Virus record (IMG/VR): IMGVR_UViG_3300025880_000056
Span: 1 to 31,799 of that record
DNA from: a virus
Length of the DNA stretch: 31,799 nucleotides
Reading direction: 5' to 3' (one strand)
Both the position numbers and the translations under genes were made by a program. The notes under the pieces are model-generated. The model had not been told where the DNA came from. It was given only the letters and a program-made list of their open reading frames with translations, and did not search any database. Positions 23,476-31,799 of the stretch are shown here, one piece after another. Within the stretch, counting starts at the first letter, position 1, and every line of letters starts with the position of its first letter.

Positions 23476-23841
23476 ATGGCAACATATTATGGATATAGTA
23501 CAATCGACACAGTTATAGCTAGCAAGACACTGGTAGACTCAGAACTTGCTAAACGTGACCTAATGAATCATTTTTACACTCGTCGGGGTGAGAGAGTGCA
23601 GAACCCAGAGTTTGGAAGTATACTGCATGAACTAGTTTTTGAACCTCTTGACAGTGAAACAGAATCGGCAGCATTAGATGATGTCAATCGTATTATTAAT
23701 AACGATCCTAGATGGATTGCATTAGAAACACTATTAAGTAAACCCAATGATCATACTTTACAAATTAAAGTAAGATTAAGGTATGACGACACCGGAACAG
23801 CAGAAGAGCTGTTCTTAACATATGTAGGCGAGATAGCATAA
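23476..23841 (+). CDS. gp25: Baseplate wedge subunit gp25
   Basis: 121 residues of the GPW/gp25 family, a lysozyme-like fold without activity that links wedge and sheath. DLMNHFYTRRGERVQNPEFGSILHELVFEPLD (about 29-60) and the IINNDPRWIALE helix (74-85) are diagnostic; length is close to T4 gp25 (132). No Shine-Dalgarno precedes the ATG, and a late box ends 5 bases upstream. Its stop shares one base with the gp6 start. Confidence 0.95.
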   Translation: MATYYGYSTIDTVIASKTLVDSELAKRDLMNHFYTRRGERVQNPEFGSILHELVFEPLDSETESAALDDVNRIINNDPRWIALETLLSKPNDHTLQIKVRLRYDDTGTAEELFLTYVGEIA

Positions 23842-26800
23842 TGGCACAGGGCGCAAGACAGAGCAGTTTATTTGCTGCAGAAGATTTTAGTGTTGTATAC
23901 GAAAGTTTTAGCGAAGCTAATTTTCAAGCATACGATTTTGAAACTATACGTAACAGCATGGTTGATTACATCAACAACAACTATCCAGAAAATTTCAATG
24001 ACTGGATTAGTTCAAGTGAGTTTGTAAGTTTAATTGAACTTATGGCTTTTTTAGGTCATAATTTAGCATTTAGAGCAGATTTAGCAAGCAGAGAGAATTA
24101 TTTAAGCACAGCAGAACGCAGAGAAAGCGCCCTACGTATTGCTGATTTCTTAGGCTATACTCCTACTAGAAATATTGTTGCTAGTGGTTATTTAAAAGTA
24201 GACAGTATTACAACTGATGAAACAATTTATGATGTTAATGGTGTTAGTCTTGCAAACACTACACTACAGTTTGAAGACTTAGTAGACCCAGACGCTTATC
24301 AAAATTTTATCACAGTAATGAATGCAATTTTTCAAAGTACAAGTCAGTTTGGATCTCCGTTTAGTAAATTTATTAATAACGGTATAACAAACGAGATTTA
24401 CAGAACTACTAGTATTAATAATACAACTACAAAAAGTTTCAGTAATTCTGTTAATGGCAGTAGTGCTAGGTTTAGTTTACACAGTGTAGCTTACAACAAC
24501 AAAAATTTAATTGAAAAAGACCCAGACCCGTATGGTGTTATAGATATACTTTACAAAAATGACAACAGTGGATTTGCAAGTGCAAATACAGGATTTTTTG
24601 TAGGATTTAAACAAGGTACATTGGAATATCAGGACTTTAATATCAATGACGGTTTACCTAATATGGTAATAGATATCAATGAACAAAATATTAGTAATGG
24701 AAATATTTGGGTACAAAGTATCGACGAAATAGGAACTGTTCAAAAAACATGGAGTAGAGTTGATAGACTGTTCGGACTTAATGCAATTTTTAATGCAAGT
24801 CAAAATGGTGTCAGAGATATCTATACTGTGGCTAGTAGAGAAGATGATCAAATTAGTATTGTTTTTGCAGACGGAGATTTTGGTAACATACCTAAAGGTA
24901 TTATCAGAGTCTGGTATCGAGCAGGACTAAATGAAAGCTACACTTTAAATCCTGACAATTTTAATTCAACGTCTTACAGTTTCACTTATATTGGTGCTGA
25001 TGGGAATTCTCATAATGCAAGACTCTCATTGAGTCTTAAAAATAATGTCACTAATGCTAGTACTAGAGAAAGTGTAGATAGTATAAAAGCAAACGCAGGC
25101 CGTTTTTTTGCTACACAAGACAGAATGGTAACAGCAGAAGATTATAGTATCTTTCCTGTTACAGTAAGTGAAAATATTCGTAAGATAAAAAGTGTAAACA
25201 GAGTACACAGCGGACATAGTAGATTTAGAGATTTTTACGATCCAACTGCAACTTACAGCGATGCAGTAAACTATCTGACCGATGGTTACCTGTACGAAGA
25301 TAATGTAACTACTCGTAGTTTAATTAACTTACCCACTAGTAATAATAGTAATCAAATATATCAAAAGTTTTTGAAACCTCTATTGAATAACCCTGAACTT
25401 AAAAACTTTTACTATAACAGACACACATACAGTGGATTACATATAGCAGCTAACAGCTATAGTGAAGCTGGCTTGGGTATTAATGTGTTCAATGCTAATA
25501 ATAGTGAAGACGGTGTGTTTAGATGGAATCAAGTTACTAAAGGTGCTAACACTTGTACAGGATATATCACATATAATGCATTTGTGCAGAGATTAGGAAG
25601 TGTTGCAACTAATAGCTTACACAAACTACAAGTAAATGGATTAGCAGAATTTATTACTGCTCCATATAAAATTGGATATGTTAAAACAATTAATGTTGTT
25701 GATCAAGGTAGCGGATACACAACTGTACCATCTGTTACACTTCTAGGCGCAGGCAATGGCGCCACTGCAATTGCCAATGTTAGTGCTGGTAAAGTTATTA
25801 GTATTACTATAACTGATACTGGCCAAAATTATACATCGGCAACTGTGTGTAATATTACTGGCGGCGGCGGCACCGGATGTATTGCTACTGTTACAGTAGA
25901 CAGTGCAGATACCAAATGGGTAAGAGTTACAAAACTTTTCAAAGATGGACTTGGCAATGACAACAACACCGGAGCACCTACTGGAATTGATACGTCAGGC
26001 AAAGGTGCAGTGAGTATCAATGCTGTAATTCCAAGTGGCGCTAGAATTAGGAGACTTGTTCCTAGCTGGAGCTCAGACTTAACAACAACGGTAAAAGATA
26101 GTTTAATCTCTAAATTAGAATCAAATGTGGATTTTGCACTAAGATTTAATCCTAGTAGCCAAGAATGGATGTTGGTAGATAGTGCAAATTTGCCCAGTAA
26201 TAGTGTACTCAACAACAGTGTAGACAAATGGAGTAGACTGTACGAAGGTGATAATACAAATAATGGCAGAGATAACAGTTGGACAATCCGAGTTAACTAT
26301 AACAATACTTACTGGGAAATACTAACTAGAAAATCTAGATTTGTATTTGGTAGTGATTCAGAAGTAAGATTCAACAACTTAAATTTTGAAGAAACATTCA
26401 GCAGTGAAACACTTAAACCGCACAAAGATACAGTAGAGGTATTAGACATAAATCCTACTAGCAGCACAAACGCAATACCTTTGGGCAAAAACTATAAGTT
26501 CAATACATTTGGATATTACACATACAATGACGGATTTACAGATCCATATAAAATACGTGTTACTTTAGCCGATCCCGACAATGATGGTTATCCATCTAAC
26601 CCGGAAGCATTTTTAAATGTAACAAAAAATCAAAGCATCAATCTAGGAACAACTACAGAAAATGGTTATACATTTGTAGTACAAGATAATGATAATGGAA
26701 GTACAATAGTAACTGGTAGAGGAAACTTGAGAACCAAATATCAGAGAATTGCTGATCTAAATCAACTGATAGATCCTAGCACTACTAATATAATTGATAC

Positions 26801-27365
26801 TTATGTATTGTTGCGTAGTTATGATAACAGTTATAGGACCTGGAGTATATATGACGGAAGAAGTCAAACTAAACCTAATCCACCAACAGTTAGCGAACTA
26901 ACAACATTATTTGAGAGTTTAGAAAGTAAAAAAAGCATCAGTGATCAAGTTATATACAGACCTGTTAAGTATAAACTACTGTTTGGCGATTTAGCTAATA
27001 GCGAAGTTCAGGCACGGTTTGTTGTAACTAAAACTGCAAATAGTACAATGAGCGAAACCGAAATACAAAATAGAATTGTTAATCTTATTACCAAATATTT
27101 TAATGTCGATAATTGGGACTTCGGTGAAGACTTTTACTTCACCGAGATGGCAGCTTACATACACAATAACATGATTGGACAGATTAGTCAAATTACAATT
27201 CAGCCAATTAGTGAAGATTTACAAAGTACAGACTTATTTGAAATATCAAGCGATAGCGACGAACTATTTCTGCCAGTTGTGAAAAGCAGTAACGTTATAA
27301 TTTCAAATACAACACTTGCTAATCCGACAAGTTTAGCAGCAAATCCTGGAGTTAGTATTACATGA
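23841..27365 (+). CDS. gp6: Baseplate wedge subunit gp6, enlarged
   Basis: The N-terminal SMVDYINNNYPENFNDWISSSEFVSLIELMAFLGHNLAFRADL (about 37-80) and LGYTPTRNI mark gp6, which forms the inner baseplate ring with gp25. The C-terminal YKLLFGDLANSEVQARFVV... YFNVDNWDFGEDFYFTEMAAYIHNNMI (about 1048-1110) also matches. At 1174 residues it is nearly twice T4 gp6 (660); the extra part lies in the middle. Residues about 612-690 contain two copies of a GxGYT...V...GAGxGATA-type repeat (GSGYTTVPSVTLLGAGNGAT) seen in marine phage structural proteins. Stop overlaps the next ATG (ATGA). Confidence 0.93.
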   Translation: MAQGARQSSLFAAEDFSVVYESFSEANFQAYDFETIRNSMVDYINNNYPENFNDWISSSEFVSLIELMAFLGHNLAFRADLASRENYLSTAERRESALRIADFLGYTPTRNIVASGYLKVDSITTDETIYDVNGVSLANTTLQFEDLVDPDAYQNFITVMNAIFQSTSQFGSPFSKFINNGITNEIYRTTSINNTTTKSFSNSVNGSSARFSLHSVAYNNKNLIEKDPDPYGVIDILYKNDNSGFASANTGFFVGFKQGTLEYQDFNINDGLPNMVIDINEQNISNGNIWVQSIDEIGTVQKTWSRVDRLFGLNAIFNASQNGVRDIYTVASREDDQISIVFADGDFGNIPKGIIRVWYRAGLNESYTLNPDNFNSTSYSFTYIGADGNSHNARLSLSLKNNVTNASTRESVDSIKANAGRFFATQDRMVTAEDYSIFPVTVSENIRKIKSVNRVHSGHSRFRDFYDPTATYSDAVNYLTDGYLYEDNVTTRSLINLPTSNNSNQIYQKFLKPLLNNPELKNFYYNRHTYSGLHIAANSYSEAGLGINVFNANNSEDGVFRWNQVTKGANTCTGYITYNAFVQRLGSVATNSLHKLQVNGLAEFITAPYKIGYVKTINVVDQGSGYTTVPSVTLLGAGNGATAIANVSAGKVISITITDTGQNYTSATVCNITGGGGTGCIATVTVDSADTKWVRVTKLFKDGLGNDNNTGAPTGIDTSGKGAVSINAVIPSGARIRRLVPSWSSDLTTTVKDSLISKLESNVDFALRFNPSSQEWMLVDSANLPSNSVLNNSVDKWSRLYEGDNTNNGRDNSWTIRVNYNNTYWEILTRKSRFVFGSDSEVRFNNLNFEETFSSETLKPHKDTVEVLDINPTSSTNAIPLGKNYKFNTFGYYTYNDGFTDPYKIRVTLADPDNDGYPSNPEAFLNVTKNQSINLGTTTENGYTFVVQDNDNGSTIVTGRGNLRTKYQRIADLNQLIDPSTTNIIDTYVLLRSYDNSYRTWSIYDGRSQTKPNPPTVSELTTLFESLESKKSISDQVIYRPVKYKLLFGDLANSEVQARFVVTKTANSTMSETEIQNRIVNLITKYFNVDNWDFGEDFYFTEMAAYIHNNMIGQISQITIQPISEDLQSTDLFEISSDSDELFLPVVKSSNVIISNTTLANPTSLAANPGVSIT

Positions 27366-30300
27366 GCGAACGCAATTCAACCCCAATAAACGCACCAAAA
27401 ATTACCAGACCAGGCGAAAGCAGTGAATTTACAGGTTCTAGAAATATTACAGAGTTTTTACCTGCGATATTCAGAACAGATTCAAACAAACAGTTTTTAG
27501 ACACAACACTCGAACAACTAATGAGTAGTGGTAGTTTAATGAGCATCAATAATATGATAGGCAAAAACATTGCCACAGATGCAAACTTTCTCAGAGACAA
27601 TAGAGAAAGTGACAACTATCAATTTGTTCCTGGCAATGTTATTAAAGATAAAGACGGCGTTGTTGAGTCAGCATTAACATATGACGATTTAATTAATACT
27701 CTAGCATTTGATGGAGTGAATGTAAACAAGCAAAATCAATTGCTAAATGAAAAAGGTCATACTTTAGATCTACCAATTAACTATGACATGTTTATTAACT
27801 ATCAAAAGTATTTCTGGACTGTTGATGTTTTACCTCCTTGTAGTATTAAGCCCACAAGTTCGGATGTTATTGACATTGACACTATTTTCGATGACGTGTA
27901 TTATACAACACCAACATTGAGTACTAACAACACACTTGAACTTATGAATGGCATGCGTATTAGATTTATGCCAACACAGATTGATAGAACACTACAAACT
28001 GTACTGGGCAACCAAACATTCAATGCTACGGTCGTTCAGGGTAATGTAGTTAAAGTTTATAAAAATAACCAACTTGTAGAAGACATTCCTGCCAACTACA
28101 CCTATAACAGTGCAAGCGGTGTTGTGACATTTGTAACTGCACCAGCAGTGGATGATGAAATTGAAATTCATACATTTTATGCATATAGCACTAGCGGAAA
28201 TTATGCAGTCGGTGACATTTATATTGTAGACGGAGTTGGGTCCAACGAAGGTATTAAATTAACAAAACAGTTTACAAGCGGCCAAGTTGAAGGTACATAT
28301 AGCAAACGCAACTGGATGAATCGTACAGTTTATAGCAGCTTGGTTCCTACTGAATTTGATGCAGCTGGCACTAGTTTTGATTTTACACCGTACGACTTGA
28401 GCGAGTTCCGTATGACTGAAAGAGATTACGTAGTAGAACAAAGATGGAGTACAGATCAAAGTGCATGGGCCAGAAGTAATTTATGGATACACGAAACCGC
28501 CGCACTAGCAGTTGTGGCATTTGAAAATCTAGATCAGAGTACATACTTGCCAGATAATTTTAGAGGTGTTAGGCCTATTATCGAATTTCGTGCAAACATT
28601 GAAAAACACAACTTTGGTCAACGTCATATCGCATATGTAGATCATTTAATAGAAGCAGAGATTAATCCATTTGCTGATATTGTAGGTCTGGCGGAGTATA
28701 ATCATTCCACATATAATATTAACACAGTGTGGAGTGAAAAAGGATTTACTAAAAGCGATAAAGTAAAATTAGTTATGACTGGCGATACAACTTATTGGGA
28801 ATGTCAAGAAAGTCATGGTGTTGGAAAAAATCCTAGTTATTACGAAAATAGAAAATACTGGAAACAAATCTCAGGTCAAAATTTAGAAAATGACGATTTA
28901 GTGATGTTTCTTCGAACTATTGGCGGTACATCTGCTAATAAAATATACAAAGTTACCGGAGTCGGCTCTAGTATTAATTTAACTGAGTTATATGGAAACA
29001 GCAGTACACCTCTTATCGAAGGCGATAAGGTTGTTGTATTATTCGGATACAACACTTTAGAACTACCTTATGAGTTAAACTCAGATCCCTACAGTGGAAG
29101 TGAGTGGCATTGGAACGGTACAAGGTGGATATACGGACAACAAAAAACACACAAAAGCGCAAGTATGTTAACTAGTTTGTATGACACTACACTTACTTCA
29201 TTGAGTAATCTAGACAAATATCCAAACAGTAATTTTGTAGGAGATCGTATTTTCGATTTTGGACGTAGTTCAAGTACTGCTTACGACAATGCACTCGGGT
29301 TTAGTCCTAGCTATGTAGACTACGGAAATACTCCGGGACTAAATTTTGACTTTGGCGCAGGGGCAAACAGATATAATTATATCTTAGATGATATAGATAC
29401 AAGCAATACGGCAACGCTAGAAATACCAGGTTACTATTACTATAAGATAGGCACACGGTACTATAACAGTTGGAGCGAAATACGAGATGGTCAGCCTGTG
29501 CGTAGACACATACAAAAAACAGTCGGCTCTGATCCTAGCACCATTGATATAAATTTAGGCACAAGCGATTACAATAAACCTACTGAATTTAGATTTCAAT
29601 TACGTGACAACTTGTTAACGGCAAGTACAGTGACCTCGTCCAGAACGACATCGATTAATGGAACATTACCTGATCTATACATGCCAACAAATACAACAAT
29701 TAGTATACAAACACTCTTCCCTCAGGGAGAGATAGAATTTACTAAATTTGATGGTACTGCATTGAGCAATGTTACCAGAACAGCAGGAGTAACAGATCGA
29801 TTTGATTTAGTCATTGGCGCTATGCCAGACAGTAATATAATCAAGTATAGGTATACCGGAAGTAGTGAGTATGGCATTATAAGACTGTACGATGAAACAA
29901 ATGCAACAACCATTAGTGTAACCAAAAACGGCGAGGCGTTTACTAACTACACAACAAATGGAAAAATACTTAGTATCAATAGTGGTTTGGTAGAAAATGA
30001 TGTATATGATATAACATTTTACACTGATAGTGAACTTGATGTTTCGGCAGAAGGATATTTTGAACCTGCTGACACACAAATATACAACCCGCAAAATAAA
30101 ACATTAACAACTGCTAGTTTTGGAGATATGGTTAGTCATATCAGCGAACAAATGGAAAGTATACCTGTGTTTACAGGAGATTACTTTGGTACAAACAATT
30201 ATGATAAGATTGGACGAGTGCATCAGTTTGGAGGCACAATTAGACAACAGCCATTTAGTACAGAACTATTAAATGTGCTAGCAACTAGTAATGATACAGA

Positions 30301-31799
30301 CATTTATAGTTCATTGAAACATGCGGCAAACAGTTATGAAAAATTTAAAAAACAATTTGCAATTAAAGTACAACAGTTACACAATGATATTCCACAAGAA
30401 ACTACAGTTTATGAAATAGTAGACATTGCGCTGAGTCAACTAACTATTGGAAAAAATTCAAATAGTGCATTTGCAAACAGTAATATGGCAATGTTCAGAG
30501 ATTACAAAAGCAAAGACTATACGTTTACAAACACTATGAGTAAAACGTTTGATTTGCCTGAGACTGTAAACACATATGATGATGCGCAGAATCACATACA
30601 AGTGTGGCTTAAACATAATAACTCGTCGGGTGATGTAGTTTGGCAGCCTTTGCTTAAAAATTTAGACTATACAATTACTAATACACAAGTTACAGTGACT
30701 AAAACTGTGGTGTATCCAATCAATGGCGCCTCTGTTCATATACGATGGTATCCGCAAAATGCTGTTAGTTTTATTCCTAGTAGCGCAGTTAAGTTAGGTC
30801 TTGTTAGACCTTATACAACTGAAATTACTGCAAGTGAATTAAGAGGTCACGACGGTAGTGTGCATACCAGAAAAGGTACAGAACTATACGACAGAAACAA
30901 AGTAGGATTTGATCCAGTTGATGCATGTTTGTGGGATTTAGAAAATAGAATTTATAATAACCTACAAGCTAGTTTAAAAACTATTCCTAGTTATTTGGAT
31001 ATAATACCTAGTCCTTATCGACCAACTCCGTACACTCGGTCTGACGTAGACTCACTGCTAAAAAATGAATACATCAAGTGGATTAGTAAGAACACAGTTG
31101 CTGACTCAATATACGACATAACTGATAAGTTTACTTGGAACTATAGTAAAGTTGAACCTTATATAGGACATTGGAAAGGAATATATCAATACTATTTCCG
31201 TACACACCGTCCTCATACTCATCCTTGGGAGATCTTAGGCTACAACGAAAAGCCAACTTGGTGGGATGCAAATTATAGCTGGACAGACCCGTCATCTAGA
31301 TCAAATCTATTAAACGCAATTGCACGTGGGATTTACAACGATCCAGCTGATGCTATTAAAAAATATGATATAAATTTAGCTACTGGGTATAATGTTGTGA
31401 ATAATCTTGTTACTACCGGGGGTGTTTTGAATGATCCGGTAACAGCAGGTGTTGTTACTTGGCCAACTTATAACACTGATATAGATTTTGTATATGGAGA
31501 TCTAGGCCCAGCAGAAGCGGCATGGCAAGAAACCAGTGAATATCAGATTGTGAAAATTTTAGCATTAATGAAACTAAGACCACTGTGGGTAACAAACAGT
31601 TATTTTAGAAGTAACGAAAGACAACTTTTAGATACATCTGGGATAGAAAATGTAACATGGATTAACAAAAGCGAACTACAGTTAACAAATAATATTGATG
31701 TTCAAATTAGCGGGCTCGAATATGAAAACAGTATTATACAAAGTATAAGAGTAATTGATCCAGGTAATGGGTTTACAAGTGCCCCAGATTTGTCTGTAT
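27362..31799 (+). CDS. Giant baseplate wedge protein (gp7/VrlC-like), C-terminus outside window
   Basis: Open for 1479 codons from ATG 27362 to the right edge with no stop. The start (NSTPINAPKITRPGESSEFTG, then ITEFLPAIFRTDSNKQFLDTTLEQLM) matches the giant proteins that follow gp6 in marine T4-like phages and occupy the place of T4 gp7 (1032 aa). Further landmarks are repeated WEC/WKQI segments, YFRTHRPHTHPWEILGYNEKPTWW near residue 1280, and LALMKLRPLWVTNSYFRSNERQLL near 1400. The last visible residues (RVIDPGNGFTSAPDLSV) begin a GxGFT repeat like the one in gp6. It probably builds the outer wedge and links to fibres; exact equivalence to gp7 is uncertain. Confidence 0.75.
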   Translation, partial: MSERNSTPINAPKITRPGESSEFTGSRNITEFLPAIFRTDSNKQFLDTTLEQLMSSGSLMSINNMIGKNIATDANFLRDNRESDNYQFVPGNVIKDKDGVVESALTYDDLINTLAFDGVNVNKQNQLLNEKGHTLDLPINYDMFINYQKYFWTVDVLPPCSIKPTSSDVIDIDTIFDDVYYTTPTLSTNNTLELMNGMRIRFMPTQIDRTLQTVLGNQTFNATVVQGNVVKVYKNNQLVEDIPANYTYNSASGVVTFVTAPAVDDEIEIHTFYAYSTSGNYAVGDIYIVDGVGSNEGIKLTKQFTSGQVEGTYSKRNWMNRTVYSSLVPTEFDAAGTSFDFTPYDLSEFRMTERDYVVEQRWSTDQSAWARSNLWIHETAALAVVAFENLDQSTYLPDNFRGVRPIIEFRANIEKHNFGQRHIAYVDHLIEAEINPFADIVGLAEYNHSTYNINTVWSEKGFTKSDKVKLVMTGDTTYWECQESHGVGKNPSYYENRKYWKQISGQNLENDDLVMFLRTIGGTSANKIYKVTGVGSSINLTELYGNSSTPLIEGDKVVVLFGYNTLELPYELNSDPYSGSEWHWNGTRWIYGQQKTHKSASMLTSLYDTTLTSLSNLDKYPNSNFVGDRIFDFGRSSSTAYDNALGFSPSYVDYGNTPGLNFDFGAGANRYNYILDDIDTSNTATLEIPGYYYYKIGTRYYNSWSEIRDGQPVRRHIQKTVGSDPSTIDINLGTSDYNKPTEFRFQLRDNLLTASTVTSSRTTSINGTLPDLYMPTNTTISIQTLFPQGEIEFTKFDGTALSNVTRTAGVTDRFDLVIGAMPDSNIIKYRYTGSSEYGIIRLYDETNATTISVTKNGEAFTNYTTNGKILSINSGLVENDVYDITFYTDSELDVSAEGYFEPADTQIYNPQNKTLTTASFGDMVSHISEQMESIPVFTGDYFGTNNYDKIGRVHQFGGTIRQQPFSTELLNVLATSNDTDIYSSLKHAANSYEKFKKQFAIKVQQLHNDIPQETTVYEIVDIALSQLTIGKNSNSAFANSNMAMFRDYKSKDYTFTNTMSKTFDLPETVNTYDDAQNHIQVWLKHNNSSGDVVWQPLLKNLDYTITNTQVTVTKTVVYPINGASVHIRWYPQNAVSFIPSSAVKLGLVRPYTTEITASELRGHDGSVHTRKGTELYDRNKVGFDPVDACLWDLENRIYNNLQASLKTIPSYLDIIPSPYRPTPYTRSDVDSLLKNEYIKWISKNTVADSIYDITDKFTWNYSKVEPYIGHWKGIYQYYFRTHRPHTHPWEILGYNEKPTWWDANYSWTDPSSRSNLLNAIARGIYNDPADAIKKYDINLATGYNVVNNLVTTGGVLNDPVTAGVVTWPTYNTDIDFVYGDLGPAEAAWQETSEYQIVKILALMKLRPLWVTNSYFRSNERQLLDTSGIENVTWINKSELQLTNNIDVQISGLEYENSIIQSIRVIDPGNGFTSAPDLSV

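Noticed and set aside
25829-26227. 132-codon minus-strand frame inside gp6
   Set aside because: Antisense shadow over a conserved baseplate gene, without a ribosome site or promoter.
1-31799. tRNA genes, CRISPR arrays, insertion sequences, attachment sites
   Set aside because: Reading both strands gave no cloverleaf with a TTCGA arm, no regularly spaced repeats, no transposase and no integrase.

Overview
The window looks like one contiguous piece of a T4-like marine myovirus genome, of the kind that infects cyanobacteria or SAR11-type bacterioplankton. The evidence is a set of recognisable T4-type proteins (gp23, 22, 21, 20, 26/51, 46, 47, 55, 48, 53, a gp27-like hub, gp5, gp25, gp6 and a giant gp7/VrlC-like protein), AT-rich base composition, gene joints that overlap by 1 to 20 bases, and T4-style late promoter boxes (TATAAATA). 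No host genes, tRNA genes, insertion sequences or CRISPR arrays were seen. The host cannot be named from the sequence.

Layout. Positions 1-10117 are on the minus strand and hold the head block: portal gp20, a 66-residue protein, an acidic core protein, protease gp21, scaffold gp22 and major capsid gp23. A strong UACG-loop terminator follows, then fibre-like genes, one of them a decayed remnant, and a large structural protein cut by the left edge. Upstream of gp20 on the same strand lies a 620-residue tape-measure candidate. Positions 10176-11260 (plus) carry a gp26-like gene whose 3' end runs into a gp51-like frame lacking a start codon; the two are joined by a nine-T slippery run. Positions 11261-11658 have no protein gene but hold a structured RNA candidate on the minus strand. 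Positions 11659-16802 (minus) carry GIY-YIG nuclease, phosphomannomutase-like HAD protein, a small unknown, the gp46/gp47 recombination nuclease and late sigma factor gp55. Positions 16902-31799 (plus) are the baseplate block: nucleotidyltransferase, gp48-like, gp53-like, hub with an M15-like peptidase domain, gp5-like spike, a lysozyme-like protein, gp25, gp6 and an incomplete giant wedge protein.

How the genes work together. gp20 seeds the prohead; gp22 and the acidic protein form the core; gp21 digests the core and trims gp23. gp55 would direct RNA polymerase to TATAAATA promoters, several of which stand in front of structural genes here. gp46/47 is the recombination nuclease that T4 couples to replication and late transcription. 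The baseplate genes build the hub, spike and wedges; the cell-wall-degrading part of the spike seems to have moved out of gp5 into neighbouring proteins.

The points most worth checking are the gp26/gp51 frameshift next to the tape measure, the structured RNA at about 11395-11625, the redistributed wall-degrading domains, the insertion in gp55, and the promoter architecture (nested early/late, face-to-face late, and a late promoter predicted to start at an ATG).
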